Part shown: in pieces, positions 47,091 to 56,771 of the stretch | Numbering within the stretch: the stretch's first letter is position 1 | Layout: the number at the start of each line of letters is the position of its first letter | IMG/VR virus record: IMGVR_UViG_3300032093_000012 | Span: 103,476 to 167,475 of that record | From: a virus | Strand: one strand, 5' to 3' | Length of the DNA stretch: 64,000 nucleotides | The notes under the pieces: generated by a model | The model's input: only the letters and a program-made list of their open reading frames with translations | What the model was told of the DNA's origin: nothing | The model's database searches: none | Program-made: the position numbers and the translations under genes

Positions 47091-48731
47091 TCATGTTAAT
47101 TTCTCATTAGCCCACATCCAGTTTTCAGATTTAGGTAGATCTAAATCTGGTTCATCATCACCTTCAGAAAAAAATCCAAATGGTGTTAGTTCACTGGCTA
47201 TTTGATCGTCATCTTTATCTCTAATTTTAGTCAAAGTATTAATATCTGTCATCTCTCTGAAGTAATGTTGATCAGAGAGCCAAGCAAAAAGGACCAAGCC
47301 CATAACCAAATCGTCATGATTGCCGGATTCTGCTTCGTATGACTTTCCTTTCCTTGAAAATACAGAAAGTTCATGAATAGTTTCATGATCATTAATAATC
47401 AATTGGTTTTGTTCTATAAGTAGTTTCATTATAGAACAACCTACAGATTTGACTGTCTTAGTTGTTCTAATACCTTTATCGGCGCTCGAGCCGCTAAACC
47501 CAGAAGAGATTCTCTTTCCAGCTCTACCATCATTTTCAGATGATAAAAGAGTATCCATATCATATTCATAATATAACATGTCTGCTACTTGTCCGCCAAT
47601 ATCATTAATTTCGACAAGTACAGAAGCATTATTGTAAGATTTGCTAATCCTATGAATTATAGAGCAATAATCAGTAGGAGTAATCATATTATCTCTAAAA
47701 GTACAAACTTGTTCATATGGCATTTTAGATACGTCTATGACTTGAAATGCCGAATAGTCCAATCCTTTTCCACGTGAAACGTCGACAACCATAACATATG
47801 AATGTCCTTGCTTAGGCTCTGCATATTGTTTGACACCGTTTTTATCAAAAAGTAGTGTCTTAGCTACAAGTTCTTTTAATTTCCAACCAGCAATTAGAGT
47901 ACCAGAACTACCAAGAAACTCTACACAATATTCCTGTTCGAACTTCTCTGTATCGAAGCTCATGGCAGCTATTGTATCTGTCTTCCATGTTTCATCTCTA
48001 CCGGGAACATCATACCACATAACCTTGATAGGTTTATATTGGTTCTTTTCCTGTTCGGCTTCTACCCATATTTTATGAAAATGATTTAATCCATTTGGAG
48101 TAGAAACTAGTACGATCTTAGAATCACTACCAGATGAAATAGTAGGATAAACTGATGTAAAGAACTCATCCCATGTATCGATAAATGCTGCTTCGTCTAT
48201 GAATAGAAGGTTAATAGAGTAACCACGAATGGCATCTGATGATGTAGCAGCTGCTATGACTCTTGAATTGTTTTCAAGGACGAATGAACCCTTATTCCAT
48301 TCAATGATACCCTGTTGTAACCACTTTGGAAGATGCTGATAAGCAAGTTGAATACGTCCAAGAATTTCTCTTGCCGTGTCACCCTTGTTAGCAAGAAGAG
48401 CTACAGTCTTATCTGCATGGAATATAATATACCATAAAATGAAACCACATGTCGTAGTTGACTTACCAGCCTGACGAGCAGTAGCAATGACCGTATATCT
48501 ATTTTCGGCCATTGATTTTACCATTTCTTTCTGGTAATCATAAAGTTTAAAATTAATTAAACCTTCATTGATGCTAATGATCTTCATATACTTTTCAATA
48601 AAATATACAGGATCTTTGGCGCATCTAACATATTCTTGTACAAGTTCCGGAGTCCATTGTATCTCGACAGAACGTCTTTTAAGATTTACGTTACCCTTAT
48701 AACCACCTTCAATTAAGACTTCTTCAGTCAT
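47091..48731 (-). CDS. gp17: terminase large subunit gp17
   Basis: A 546-residue packaging motor (T4: 610). Walker A is in TARQAGKST near residue 85 and Walker B in LLFIDEAAF near 175. The nuclease domain has VVDVSRGKGLDYSAF, VEINDIGG and NHDDLVMGLVLFAW. It drives DNA into the head through gp20 and cuts concatemers. Confidence 0.97.
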   Translation of the reverse strand: MTEEVLIEGGYKGNVNLKRRSVEIQWTPELVQEYVRCAKDPVYFIEKYMKIISINEGLINFKLYDYQKEMVKSMAENRYTVIATARQAGKSTTTCGFILWYIIFHADKTVALLANKGDTAREILGRIQLAYQHLPKWLQQGIIEWNKGSFVLENNSRVIAAATSSDAIRGYSINLLFIDEAAFIDTWDEFFTSVYPTISSGSDSKIVLVSTPNGLNHFHKIWVEAEQEKNQYKPIKVMWYDVPGRDETWKTDTIAAMSFDTEKFEQEYCVEFLGSSGTLIAGWKLKELVAKTLLFDKNGVKQYAEPKQGHSYVMVVDVSRGKGLDYSAFQVIDVSKMPYEQVCTFRDNMITPTDYCSIIHRISKSYNNASVLVEINDIGGQVADMLYYEYDMDTLLSSENDGRAGKRISSGFSGSSADKGIRTTKTVKSVGCSIMKLLIEQNQLIINDHETIHELSVFSRKGKSYEAESGNHDDLVMGLVLFAWLSDQHYFREMTDINTLTKIRDKDDDQIASELTPFGFFSEGDDEPDLDLPKSENWMWANEKLT

Positions 48732-49131
48732 TCTTTTTCATGTCCTGAATTACTTTTTGAAGTTCTGCAGTTGATCCAACAAACAAATTGTTATTATGCA
48801 CAGTGGTATTATTAGTTGGTTTTTCGATATCTTCAATCTCTCTTATAGTTTTCTGTATACCTAAGAGATCTTTGTTTGCATCGAGTAAGTTCTTCATTAA
48901 GATAGCTACAACTTCATAAGCACGTGCGGACTGTGATTGATCTGCAAGTTGCATGAGTTTATCAAGAGCGTCAGAGCCAGTTTCAATGATATTGTGTATA
49001 TTAGCGCGTGCTACTGTAAAGTCATCTTTCGCTGTATCATCATTGGCTGTTTTTTCAATGTATTTTACCATACTACTTATGGGGCTAACACCTAAAGCAT
49101 TAGCTATTGGATCATTATTAGCTGTTGACAT
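48724..49131 (-). CDS. gp16: terminase small subunit gp16
   Basis: A 135-residue helical protein (T4: 164). A central coiled coil is followed by NNLFVGSTAELQKV, matching the ATVFMGSPTELMDEI end of T4 gp16. It overlaps gene 17 by 8 bases and regulates its ATPase. Confidence 0.9.
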   Translation of the reverse strand: MSTANNDPIANALGVSPISSMVKYIEKTANDDTAKDDFTVARANIHNIIETGSDALDKLMQLADQSQSARAYEVVAILMKNLLDANKDLLGIQKTIREIEDIEKPTNNTTVHNNNLFVGSTAELQKVIQDMKKND

Positions 49132-49138
49132 TTTTTAC

Positions 49139-49978
49139 TCACTCTGTTATAATAGTATCTATGCTGATGCAATAACCAAAATCATCATCTGCTTCAATAA
49201 CTGACAATGCTACAGATTCTGCTACATTTGATGTAGGAGTTCCATTCGCAGTTAAGCCGGGTCTAACTGTTACTCTTTCAGATACATCAGTATTACCTAC
49301 TGCACTTGCCAATTCTCCATCTGCAACCGGTGGAATATAGAAATTAGTATTTGCAAACTTGATTATACCAGACTTCTTAACTGGACCATAGATATACCCT
49401 TTTAATGTAAAGTCAAGTGTCCATATTAGAGCTCTTCTCTGATCAAAATCACCCTCATACGTATCTTCTATATTTACAGATTCTAGTACAACAGGAATAT
49501 CCATGTTGATTCCCATTTCCGGAATCAACTGAACTGTAGTAGTCCAATCTGGTGTGAAGAATGGAAGTATTTGTTCTACAATCTTAGTACCATCTTCTGC
49601 ATTTTTAACGTATATATAAAGTCTAAATGATATATTATATGGAACAGGATTATATTGATATTTTAATCTACTTGTAGAATCTGCATCTTTTACAACTCTT
49701 CTTCCAGTAGTTCCTAATTTTCTACTAGAATCATATCTCATATCGGTCATTTCAAATGACATACGAGGCAATACTATTGCAGTTTGTCTATCTATATTCG
49801 GATCAGCATCTACTCTGGCTAAAACTTTTTCTTTTGGTGCATATGCTAATGGAACTTTCAATAAAGCTACAGTCGTGTTACTAGCATCAGTTCTAGTAAT
49901 ATGGATATCATTAAACAATGTTCCAAATAAAGTTACGTATTTTCGTATTGTGCTAAAATAAAATGTATGTCCAAACAT
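49139..49978 (-). CDS. gp15: tail terminator/connector gp15
   Basis: A 279-residue homologue of gp15 (T4: 272). It shares FGHTFYFSTIRKYVTLFGTLFND at the start (here shortened) and the IVEQILPFFTPDW-TTV block with T4. It caps the tail and joins it to the neck. Confidence 0.93.
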   Translation of the reverse strand: MFGHTFYFSTIRKYVTLFGTLFNDIHITRTDASNTTVALLKVPLAYAPKEKVLARVDADPNIDRQTAIVLPRMSFEMTDMRYDSSRKLGTTGRRVVKDADSTSRLKYQYNPVPYNISFRLYIYVKNAEDGTKIVEQILPFFTPDWTTTVQLIPEMGINMDIPVVLESVNIEDTYEGDFDQRRALIWTLDFTLKGYIYGPVKKSGIIKFANTNFYIPPVADGELASAVGNTDVSERVTVRPGLTANGTPTSNVAESVALSVIEADDDFGYCISIDTIITE

Positions 49979-50703
49979 TAATATGTTCCGTTCTCAGAGA
50001 ATGGATCTTTTTCAGTGAAATCTAAGAAATCATCTGTTTCATCTTGGATGAATTTATTATCTGATAGATCATCTATCTCTTCTATAGTGAAGTTTTCTAG
50101 AACAATATAATCACTATCTTCTGTCATTATTCTTTCTTCGCTTTCATTCAAGAGCGCCCAGTCGAACGCATTCAATGAAAAGTTCTTTTGTATAGAATCT
50201 ATTTCAGCTATACCAGTATTAAATTTTTCACTAGAATAATCAAAGAGTTCACATGTAAGTTCCCACGTTTGTAAAGCTCCAAGCTGATAAAACATTTCGA
50301 ATTTATTTACAAACATGATTTTAAATAGTTTATTATTTAATGGGAAATATATTAAATCACCTTCGTTTGGTCTAATTAGTGCACTATCCATACCAACTTC
50401 TTCATAAAATACTCTCTGTGCAATAGAGAATACTACTTGATCTCTAATTTCAAGACCAAACTTAGACATAAAGTTGCCATCACCACTGAAGCCATCAATA
50501 GATTTTATGTATAGTTCTACAGGATATGCTCTATTATATTCAGAAATATCATCTGCACCGTAGATTTCATCTTTATTTTTAATAACTCTCGGCACATAAT
50601 ACATATCTTGACCATAAATTTTTATGGTCTCAATGATTAAATTTTCAATGAGAAGTTGTTCTTGACTGTTATGAAAATTATTAAAATAAAAATTTGTAGC
50701 CAT
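49978..50703 (-). CDS. gp14: neck protein gp14
   Basis: A 241-residue homologue of gp14 (T4: 256), beginning ATNFYFNNFHNSQEQLLIENL; the middle has DLIYFPLNNKLFKIMFVNK. It forms the collar with gp13. Start and stop overlap both neighbours (TAATG). Confidence 0.9.
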   Translation of the reverse strand: MATNFYFNNFHNSQEQLLIENLIIETIKIYGQDMYYVPRVIKNKDEIYGADDISEYNRAYPVELYIKSIDGFSGDGNFMSKFGLEIRDQVVFSIAQRVFYEEVGMDSALIRPNEGDLIYFPLNNKLFKIMFVNKFEMFYQLGALQTWELTCELFDYSSEKFNTGIAEIDSIQKNFSLNAFDWALLNESEERIMTEDSDYIVLENFTIEEIDDLSDNKFIQDETDDFLDFTEKDPFSENGTY

Positions 50704-51443
50704 TAGCCTATCATATCTGTTACTGGCAGACTATAGCTGCTGATCATTTCTTTTTCTAATTCTTTTATTTCTTCATCGGCTTCATCATAGATCTTTTGAC
50801 CATTGAACTTAATACCTCCAGGCAAAGTCATGCCTTCAAACTTCTTCATATTTGTTCCCCACTGCTTCTTAATAAGAGCAGTCGTATATTGCGCAAGCCA
50901 ACGATCACCCCATGCATCGGTATATGTATCCGGATCAATTACTTCATATGCTTCTACTATAAGATAATGATTATCTTCAAGTTTATTCCAATCCATATCG
51001 ATATGTAATTTATCAGTATGTCTATTATATCTGATAGGCTGTTTACCCACTAATAAATATTCTAACATCTGGATGTGTTGAAGAGCCATATAGTATGGTA
51101 CCATTGAAACTGATGTTAGTGTGTAGAGATCATTAAGAGCTATCTGATATCTAATATTAAACATATTATTGGTATTTAAAGCATCACCAATATCAAATAT
51201 ATTAATTGCACCAATAATATTTTCAGGTAAAGTTATATACTTATTTACTTTATCTTGAGCCGTTACTTGGTGTTTATAATAGATCTTTTCAGAGCCGTCA
51301 AAGTGATAGTCCCAGTAATATCTTAAAGCTTGGTCTATACGGTCTTCAACTTGGTCATCATCAACATTGATTTCCAATACAGGCTTGCCAAGTGTACGGA
51401 GACAATATTCTTTGAATTGTGATCTTGATGCTGGTACTGCCAT
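50703..51443 (-). CDS. gp13: neck protein gp13
   Basis: A 246-residue homologue of gp13 (T4: 309). The N-terminal SQFKEYCLRTLGKPVLEINVDDDQ with VEDRIDQALRYYWDYH, taken in pieces, is characteristic. First gene of the leftward structural operon, directly after the divergent late promoter at 51469. Confidence 0.92.
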   Translation of the reverse strand: MAVPASRSQFKEYCLRTLGKPVLEINVDDDQVEDRIDQALRYYWDYHFDGSEKIYYKHQVTAQDKVNKYITLPENIIGAINIFDIGDALNTNNMFNIRYQIALNDLYTLTSVSMVPYYMALQHIQMLEYLLVGKQPIRYNRHTDKLHIDMDWNKLEDNHYLIVEAYEVIDPDTYTDAWGDRWLAQYTTALIKKQWGTNMKKFEGMTLPGGIKFNGQKIYDEADEEIKELEKEMISSYSLPVTDMIG

Positions 51444-51468
51444 TTTTAACTCCGGTATGCCTTTTAAG

Positions 51469-51480
51469 TATTTATAAATA
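51469..51480. promoter_or_regulatory. overlapping divergent late promoters
   Basis: The 12-base palindrome TATTTATAAATA holds TATAAATA on the plus strand (51473-51480) and on the minus strand (51469-51476), sharing four base pairs. It faces gene 13 (start 51443) on one side and the cassette at 51513 on the other. Confidence 0.85.
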
Positions 51481-51512
51481 AGACAGAGTAATAATTATAT
51501 TATGGAGAAAAC

Positions 51513-52214
51513 ATGAAAATACTCAATTATATCAAGAATGAATTCCCCAAGATCAATAATAAGAACTTTAATAAGTTTCTTACCCCAGAATGGGTAGATG
51601 AAAACTTTATGTTTGATCTAAAAGCTGAAGATTACCAAACATTACAAGAATTTTGTGATGCTATGCATGTGAAGTATATTTCTAGATACTTTTCTGGAGT
51701 CTGGAAATCTAAGCATGGATACCCAGAGTCAGGTAGGTATCTCATAAAGTTTGCTAATATGCAGAAACCAAAGTCTGTTTTGGATGTTGGTTGTGGTGAT
51801 AACTATTACAAAGATAAAGTTCAAAATCTAGTAGGTTTGGACCCATATCATCCTAAAGCAGATATTAAGAAGACTCTTGAAGAGTTTGAACCAAAGAAGC
51901 AATATGATCAAGTATTGGCACTTGGTAGCTTAAACTTTGGAACTGATAAAAAACACATCGATACTATGTTTGCTAAAGTTGTAAACATGACTAAGATTGA
52001 TGGTTATCTTTATTTTAGATTTAATCCCGGTATTGATCATAAACCTTTTACTAAAGATAAGACTAGCTTTAAGTTTATTGATTGGTTCCCATGGACTCAA
52101 GAACACATTTTCATGTTAATGAAAGAACATAATCTTAAGATGATTAGATTTGCTATTGAAACAAATCAACAGGGTGATGAAAGATACTTCTATATAATGA
52201 AGAGGTTAGGATGA
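51513..52214 (+). CDS. SAM-dependent methyltransferase-like protein
   Basis: A 233-residue class I methyltransferase. VLDVGCGDNYYK near residue 90 is the SAM motif I and GLDPYH follows as motif II. A later LYFRFNPG strand and a long substrate-side helix complete the fold. It is the first gene of the plus-strand late cassette, with GGAG before the ATG. Substrate unknown. Confidence 0.8.
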   Translation: MKILNYIKNEFPKINNKNFNKFLTPEWVDENFMFDLKAEDYQTLQEFCDAMHVKYISRYFSGVWKSKHGYPESGRYLIKFANMQKPKSVLDVGCGDNYYKDKVQNLVGLDPYHPKADIKKTLEEFEPKKQYDQVLALGSLNFGTDKKHIDTMFAKVVNMTKIDGYLYFRFNPGIDHKPFTKDKTSFKFIDWFPWTQEHIFMLMKEHNLKMIRFAIETNQQGDERYFYIMKRLG

Positions 52215-53020
52215 TAAGTTATACAAATTCACCATATGATCAGTGGACATCTTTAAAAACTAAAGAACCAGTAACATATCATGGTTTCAATGGTCTATAT
52301 GAATTCTGTAAAGCAACAAGTCTATATAATTTTAATAAAAAAGTTGGAGATGATGTAGGTAATATACCAAATTATATTCCAATATGTAAGTTTGAAGGTG
52401 ACTGGCAAGAAGACGTAAAGAAAATGATGTCTCAATCTGAACCAGCTACATTTGACTATAGATCAAACCCACGTTTCGATAACAATAATAACTTAGAATA
52501 TAATGATTTCAAAAAGTGGGGTTATAAAGTAGATGGTGATGATGATTCATATGCTGTCTTAAATAGAATAAGACATGCAGATTTGCCAGACAGCATGACA
52601 AAGATAGCAGAATTGTTTCAATTTGATCATCCTGCTGGAAAAAAGAGTAAAAAACCAAATATAAAGTTTGATGTGCAGATGCCTGGACAAATGTTTTATT
52701 GGCACTTAGATAATTTTGGTGGAATATTAAAAGAACAGAGAGAAGACTATAATACTTTTGCTTCGTGTGATCATGATCAAAGGCTAATCATGAGAGTTAT
52801 AGTATTTTTAGATGATCAAAAAGAAGGTCAAGTTTGGAAACAAGGCAATGAATATATTCACTGGTCAAAAGGTGATTGCATTACTTGGCCTTGGAGAGAT
52901 GTGCCACATGGTACTTGTAACTTTGGTCATGAACCAAGACCTACTTTGAATATTACTGGCGCAGTGACAGAGAAAACATATGAATTTATGAAGTCATGTC
53001 CAAGAGTAATTAGTATATGA
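52211..53020 (+). CDS. 2OG-Fe(II) oxygenase-like protein
   Basis: A 269-residue protein. YWHLDNFGG near residue 160 supplies the His and Asp iron ligands. PWRDVPHGTCNFGH holds the third His, and the following PRPTLNITG the 2-oxoglutarate-binding Arg. It overlaps the first methyltransferase gene by ATGA and the next one likewise. Hydroxylation of a sugar, lipid or amino acid is possible. Confidence 0.75.
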   Translation: MISYTNSPYDQWTSLKTKEPVTYHGFNGLYEFCKATSLYNFNKKVGDDVGNIPNYIPICKFEGDWQEDVKKMMSQSEPATFDYRSNPRFDNNNNLEYNDFKKWGYKVDGDDDSYAVLNRIRHADLPDSMTKIAELFQFDHPAGKKSKKPNIKFDVQMPGQMFYWHLDNFGGILKEQREDYNTFASCDHDQRLIMRVIVFLDDQKEGQVWKQGNEYIHWSKGDCITWPWRDVPHGTCNFGHEPRPTLNITGAVTEKTYEFMKSCPRVISI

Positions 53021-53625
53021 ATGAATTAAACGAATCAATAAAAAAAGTGTTTGATCGTTCCGATCCTAAATTTAGAAAGTTTCATTACAATAAATTCGAA
53101 AAATGTGGTGATGAAACAATACAACTTATTAATCGTATGATTCCAGATTTAGTTTTAGATTTAGGTTGTGGTGACAATCAATATAAAGAACATATAATAA
53201 ATTTAATTGGTATTGATATAACAAATGACCGAGCAGATATTATAACTGATATATCTTCTCTGCCATATGAAGATAATTCAGTCGATGCTTGTTTATGTTA
53301 TGGAAGTATAAATTTTGGTGATGATAATTTAATACATACACAACTTACAGAAATGAATAGAGTATTAAAGAATGGTGGAATATCAGTTTTTAGAGGTAAT
53401 ATTCATAAGAGTGACATGATACCATATTATATTTGGACTGAAGAAAAGATAAAATATTGGACTAATTATTTTAATTTTACATTACAAGTAGAACCTACTA
53501 TAATTCGTAGATTAAAAAGAGATGGCAAAGGTATTAATGATAAATGGAGAGATAGAGCATCAGAACAGGCTGGTGTTTCTCCAAGACCTATTGAAAGATT
53601 ATATTGGATATGGAGAAAACAATGA
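53017..53625 (+). CDS. SAM-dependent methyltransferase-like protein
   Basis: A 202-residue class I methyltransferase with VLDLGCGDNQYK near residue 48 and IGIDITND as motif II, then SLPYEDNSVDACLCYGSINFG. It is a clear relative of the 51513 protein (both share GCGDN-YK and a GSLNFG/GSINFG strand). The pair may methylate sequentially. Confidence 0.8.
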   Translation: MNELNESIKKVFDRSDPKFRKFHYNKFEKCGDETIQLINRMIPDLVLDLGCGDNQYKEHIINLIGIDITNDRADIITDISSLPYEDNSVDACLCYGSINFGDDNLIHTQLTEMNRVLKNGGISVFRGNIHKSDMIPYYIWTEEKIKYWTNYFNFTLQVEPTIIRRLKRDGKGINDKWRDRASEQAGVSPRPIERLYWIWRKQ

Positions 53626-54479
53626 CTGATGGCCATGATCTTATATTTGCTGCTGGAGCTCCTGGTAGCAAATGGAGTAGAGTATTAAGTATACTTGCTC
53701 ATCACAAAGATATTAATTCCTCAGATAAAGAAAAGTTTCCAACCTATCAAACAAAAGTAAGTTTTCATGGTCATGAAAAAAATGTTGGAATGCATTCATC
53801 AGCATACTTTGGACCTGAACATGGTATAGGTGAATTTTTTGATGATTTGACTAATCATACAAAAGAAGAGTTTTTAGAAGAAATTAAGAAAGCTTTTAAT
53901 GATTTTGATCATGGTTATAAAATAATAAAATCACACTGGTTTTCATATAATTTAGATTGGTTAAAAGAAAACTTTCCTAAAGCTAAAATTATAATGGTTT
54001 ATAATGGAGACAATGAAGCTTTTAAATGGTGGCATCTTGTAGGTGGTTGGAATATTAAATTTCCATATTATGGCTGGTATGGCACTGATGAAAAATTGTA
54101 TGAACATATAAAGATAGAGAACAGATTAATATTTGAATTTATGAGAAAGAATAAGCTAAGCTTTAGCATGAAAGACTTTAAACAATTAGTTGATTCACTT
54201 GGCTTAGAAGATGACTTACAATTTTATGATACCATGTTTGAAGAAGATGCTGAATATTTTATAGGCAGAAAAGGATTTAAAAAATATGGCATAGGAACTA
54301 CTATAGCTGTATATAATCCAGATGTGCAAACTAATAGTAATTTAGATGATTTATTACCAAGCATAAATACTAAGATTGCAGATAAACACAATGAATGGCG
54401 TATAGACGAAGTCTTGATAGATCTCTATGGTAAAGATTGGTTAGACAGAATACACGCTATTATAGAAGGAGAGAAATAA
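53622..54479 (+). CDS. sulfotransferase-like P-loop protein
   Basis: A 285-residue protein starting LIFAAGAPGSKWSRVLSIL, the GAPGS-WS turn also seen at 28682 and 55129. A middle segment KIIKSHWFSYNLDWLKENFPKAKIIMVY corresponds to the 3'-phosphate-binding region of sulfotransferases (shown here as a pattern). ATG 53622 overlaps the previous stop and has GGAG upstream. Confidence 0.7.
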   Translation: MTDGHDLIFAAGAPGSKWSRVLSILAHHKDINSSDKEKFPTYQTKVSFHGHEKNVGMHSSAYFGPEHGIGEFFDDLTNHTKEEFLEEIKKAFNDFDHGYKIIKSHWFSYNLDWLKENFPKAKIIMVYNGDNEAFKWWHLVGGWNIKFPYYGWYGTDEKLYEHIKIENRLIFEFMRKNKLSFSMKDFKQLVDSLGLEDDLQFYDTMFEEDAEYFIGRKGFKKYGIGTTIAVYNPDVQTNSNLDDLLPSINTKIADKHNEWRIDEVLIDLYGKDWLDRIHAIIEGEK

Positions 54480-55103
54480 ATGAGAATTAATGCTTTTGTG
54501 TCATTTGATCCCTTGTTTTCAGAGATCAACACAATATTAGAACATCCTTCTACGGCTGATATTGTAGAAGATAAGAATGGTGAACTTTTTGAATTCCCGT
54601 ATCAGAATATAAATGTTATTTCCGGAAGAACATATAGGTCCAGTATAGAGACCGGTGCTCTACCAACTATGGTAGAAAATATGTTTGATACTACTGGAAA
54701 AAATGAAGCAAATTTTGGTATTAGAATAATGAATGGTCTTGCACCAACATCAAGACTAATTTCGGCTTTTAAAGATAATCTTCCATCTGGTTCTAGACTC
54801 TTTTTTATTAAGAAACAAGATCTAAGTGGTGTTGTTGAATATTATCAGAATCTTTATGATACACTAACAGCATCTACTGCTCGCCCAGATCAAATGAGAA
54901 GAAAAGTATTATTTTGTTTGCCGGCTGAAAGTGTAACACATCAACAAATTTCTGATGCAATTTATGAAACTGTCAATTATGTTGATGCTTATTTTTCAAC
55001 ATTAAATGCATCTTCTTTTGCACCATTTACACAATCGCAGTTTGTTTCTGGAGGTTCAGAAATAGATACTGGTTTACTTTATAGAGCAAATGTGATAGTT
55101 TAA
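54480..55103 (+). CDS. unknown protein
   Basis: A 207-residue protein with mixed alpha and beta content, Ser/Thr/Ala-rich towards the end. It starts immediately after the stop of the P-loop gene. Not recognised; it could be a structural or assembly protein because it differs in style from the enzymes around it. Confidence 0.7.
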   Translation: MRINAFVSFDPLFSEINTILEHPSTADIVEDKNGELFEFPYQNINVISGRTYRSSIETGALPTMVENMFDTTGKNEANFGIRIMNGLAPTSRLISAFKDNLPSGSRLFFIKKQDLSGVVEYYQNLYDTLTASTARPDQMRRKVLFCLPAESVTHQQISDAIYETVNYVDAYFSTLNASSFAPFTQSQFVSGGSEIDTGLLYRANVIV

Positions 55104-55128
55104 CAAATTAAACTGTGAATTATATATT

Positions 55129-55833
55129 ATGAGAGATGATCAACTTATATTTTTTATTGGAGCTCCTGGAAGTTCTTGGTCTAGAATAGCATCAATATTA
55201 GAATATTCACCAAAACTTTTATTGAATCTTTCAGATCACACTTCTGAGAGAGAATATTATATTAAGAATAGTAAGTCTTGGTCTCATCTTGTCAATCACC
55301 AAGGTTCTTATTTTGGAACTGGCATGGAATTTGGTTATAGATTCGAATCACCACAAGACTTCTATAATAAAATCTCTTTTAAAAAAGAAATAGCTAAAGC
55401 TTTTTCTGAGCATGATGATTTTCGTAATTATCTAATTAAGAGTCATTCACTAGCCTATAATTTAGATTGGTTAGTAGAAACGTTTCCAACAAGTAAAATT
55501 ATTTTTGTTATAAAACAACCTATAGAAGAATGTGTTGAGTGGTGGCAAAGCGCTGGTGGTTTTGATATATCATATCCAAAATATGATTGGTATAAAAATA
55601 AAGATCTATTGAAAGAATTTAATAGACAACAATATAATATTAAAAAGTTTATAAATGATTGTGAATATCCTGTATATGCTCCGACTAATTCATTTTTCAA
55701 GAATAAACTTAATATAGATATTGATAATAAGCCAGTTAGTGAATATATAAAAGCTATACAATTACTGCCACCAAATGGTGATGGAGATCCTGATCTAAGA
55801 ACTCAGATGTGTTTTTACAATATGGAGATATAA
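55129..55833 (+). CDS. sulfotransferase-like P-loop protein
   Basis: A 234-residue paralogue of the 53622 protein: FFIGAPGSSWSRIASIL at the start, YLIKSHSLAYNLDWLVETFP in the middle and SAGGFDISYPKYDWY later, where 53622 has VGGWNIKFPYYGWY. Two copies in one cassette suggest two related transfer steps. Confidence 0.7.
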   Translation: MRDDQLIFFIGAPGSSWSRIASILEYSPKLLLNLSDHTSEREYYIKNSKSWSHLVNHQGSYFGTGMEFGYRFESPQDFYNKISFKKEIAKAFSEHDDFRNYLIKSHSLAYNLDWLVETFPTSKIIFVIKQPIEECVEWWQSAGGFDISYPKYDWYKNKDLLKEFNRQQYNIKKFINDCEYPVYAPTNSFFKNKLNIDIDNKPVSEYIKAIQLLPPNGDGDPDLRTQMCFYNMEI

Positions 55834-55834
55834 T

Positions 55835-56164
55835 ATGGAATATGATGAAGAAGAACAAAGAAAGATAATTCCTAAGTGCAGAAATAACACTGAACACTTT
55901 GTTGCAGCAAACGGTAGATGGCTTCCATGTTGTGTTTTTCCAACTCATGGACAACAATATGAATCGTCTATATTTAACGATGATAGATATAATATAGACA
56001 ATAACGATGTTCACACCTTTCATTTAGATCTAAAATATTTAGATTGGCTTAACTTTATTTCCAAATCTTATTATGACGCGCCAAAATGTTGTCAGAAGAA
56101 ATGTGGAGTGAACGCTTCTAAGACTACTAGTCATAATCATGAGATACTTCGCTATGAAAAATAG
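55835..56164 (+). CDS. Cys-rich SPASM-like partner of the radical SAM protein
   Basis: A 109-residue protein with Cys residues in the order C15, C32-C33, and a late PKCCQKKCG cluster, the middle written as NGRWLPCCVFP. This resembles the SPASM auxiliary iron-sulfur domain, which is normally fused to radical SAM enzymes. Here it is a separate gene overlapping the radical SAM gene that follows. GGAGATATAAT precedes the ATG. Confidence 0.6.
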   Translation: MEYDEEEQRKIIPKCRNNTEHFVAANGRWLPCCVFPTHGQQYESSIFNDDRYNIDNNDVHTFHLDLKYLDWLNFISKSYYDAPKCCQKKCGVNASKTTSHNHEILRYEK

Positions 56165-56771
56165 TATTCATATTGAACTTACAAATAGATGTAGAATTTC
56201 TTGTCCAAAATGTATTAGAACAATATTGGTCAAGAAAGGTGAACTTAAAAGACAAGACTTATCAATAGAAGCTTGCAAGAAATATGCTGATAGTTTCTAT
56301 GAAAGTTTTATGTTCTGCGGAACATATGGTGATCCTATCTATCATCCACAATTTTTAGAGATAATAAAGCTATTTAAAGACAAAAACAAAGTTGTTAAGA
56401 TTCATACAAATGGGTCAGGAAAAACAATTGAGTGGTGGGAAAATTTCTTCTCTGTGCTCAAAGAACGAGATGAAGTTATTTTTTCTGTAGATGGTCTTCG
56501 AGATACTGCTGGTCTTTATAGAGTCAATATGAGTTCTGAAGATCATGATCAAATTATTGAAGTAATGAAGATGACTACAAAATATAAGTTTAGAGCGAGA
56601 TGGGTATTCATACCATTTAAGACGAATGAACACCAGATTGATGAAGCTATAAAGATGGCTGAGAATATCGGTATAACATTTGAACTTAAGAAGTCTTCAA
56701 GATGGGATGGTTCAAATGACCCATATCTACCAACAGATAAATCACTGATATCATCGTATAGTACAATATGA
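56154..56771 (+). CDS. radical SAM protein
   Basis: A 205-residue protein. C13-x3-C17-x2-C20 (ELTNRCRISCPKC) is the radical SAM cluster site; FCGTYGDPIYHP and IHTNGSG follow as SAM-binding elements. It lacks a C-terminal auxiliary-cluster domain, which the preceding small gene may provide. ATG 56154 is preferred over 56139. Peptide or sugar modification is likely; substrate unknown. Confidence 0.8.
   Translation: MKNSIHIELTNRCRISCPKCIRTILVKKGELKRQDLSIEACKKYADSFYESFMFCGTYGDPIYHPQFLEIIKLFKDKNKVVKIHTNGSGKTIEWWENFFSVLKERDEVIFSVDGLRDTAGLYRVNMSSEDHDQIIEVMKMTTKYKFRARWVFIPFKTNEHQIDEAIKMAENIGITFELKKSSRWDGSNDPYLPTDKSLISSYSTI

Noticed and set aside
54480-55103. Assigning the 54480 protein as a baseplate component
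   Set aside because: Only its Ser/Thr-rich end and position suggest it; no family pattern was recognised.
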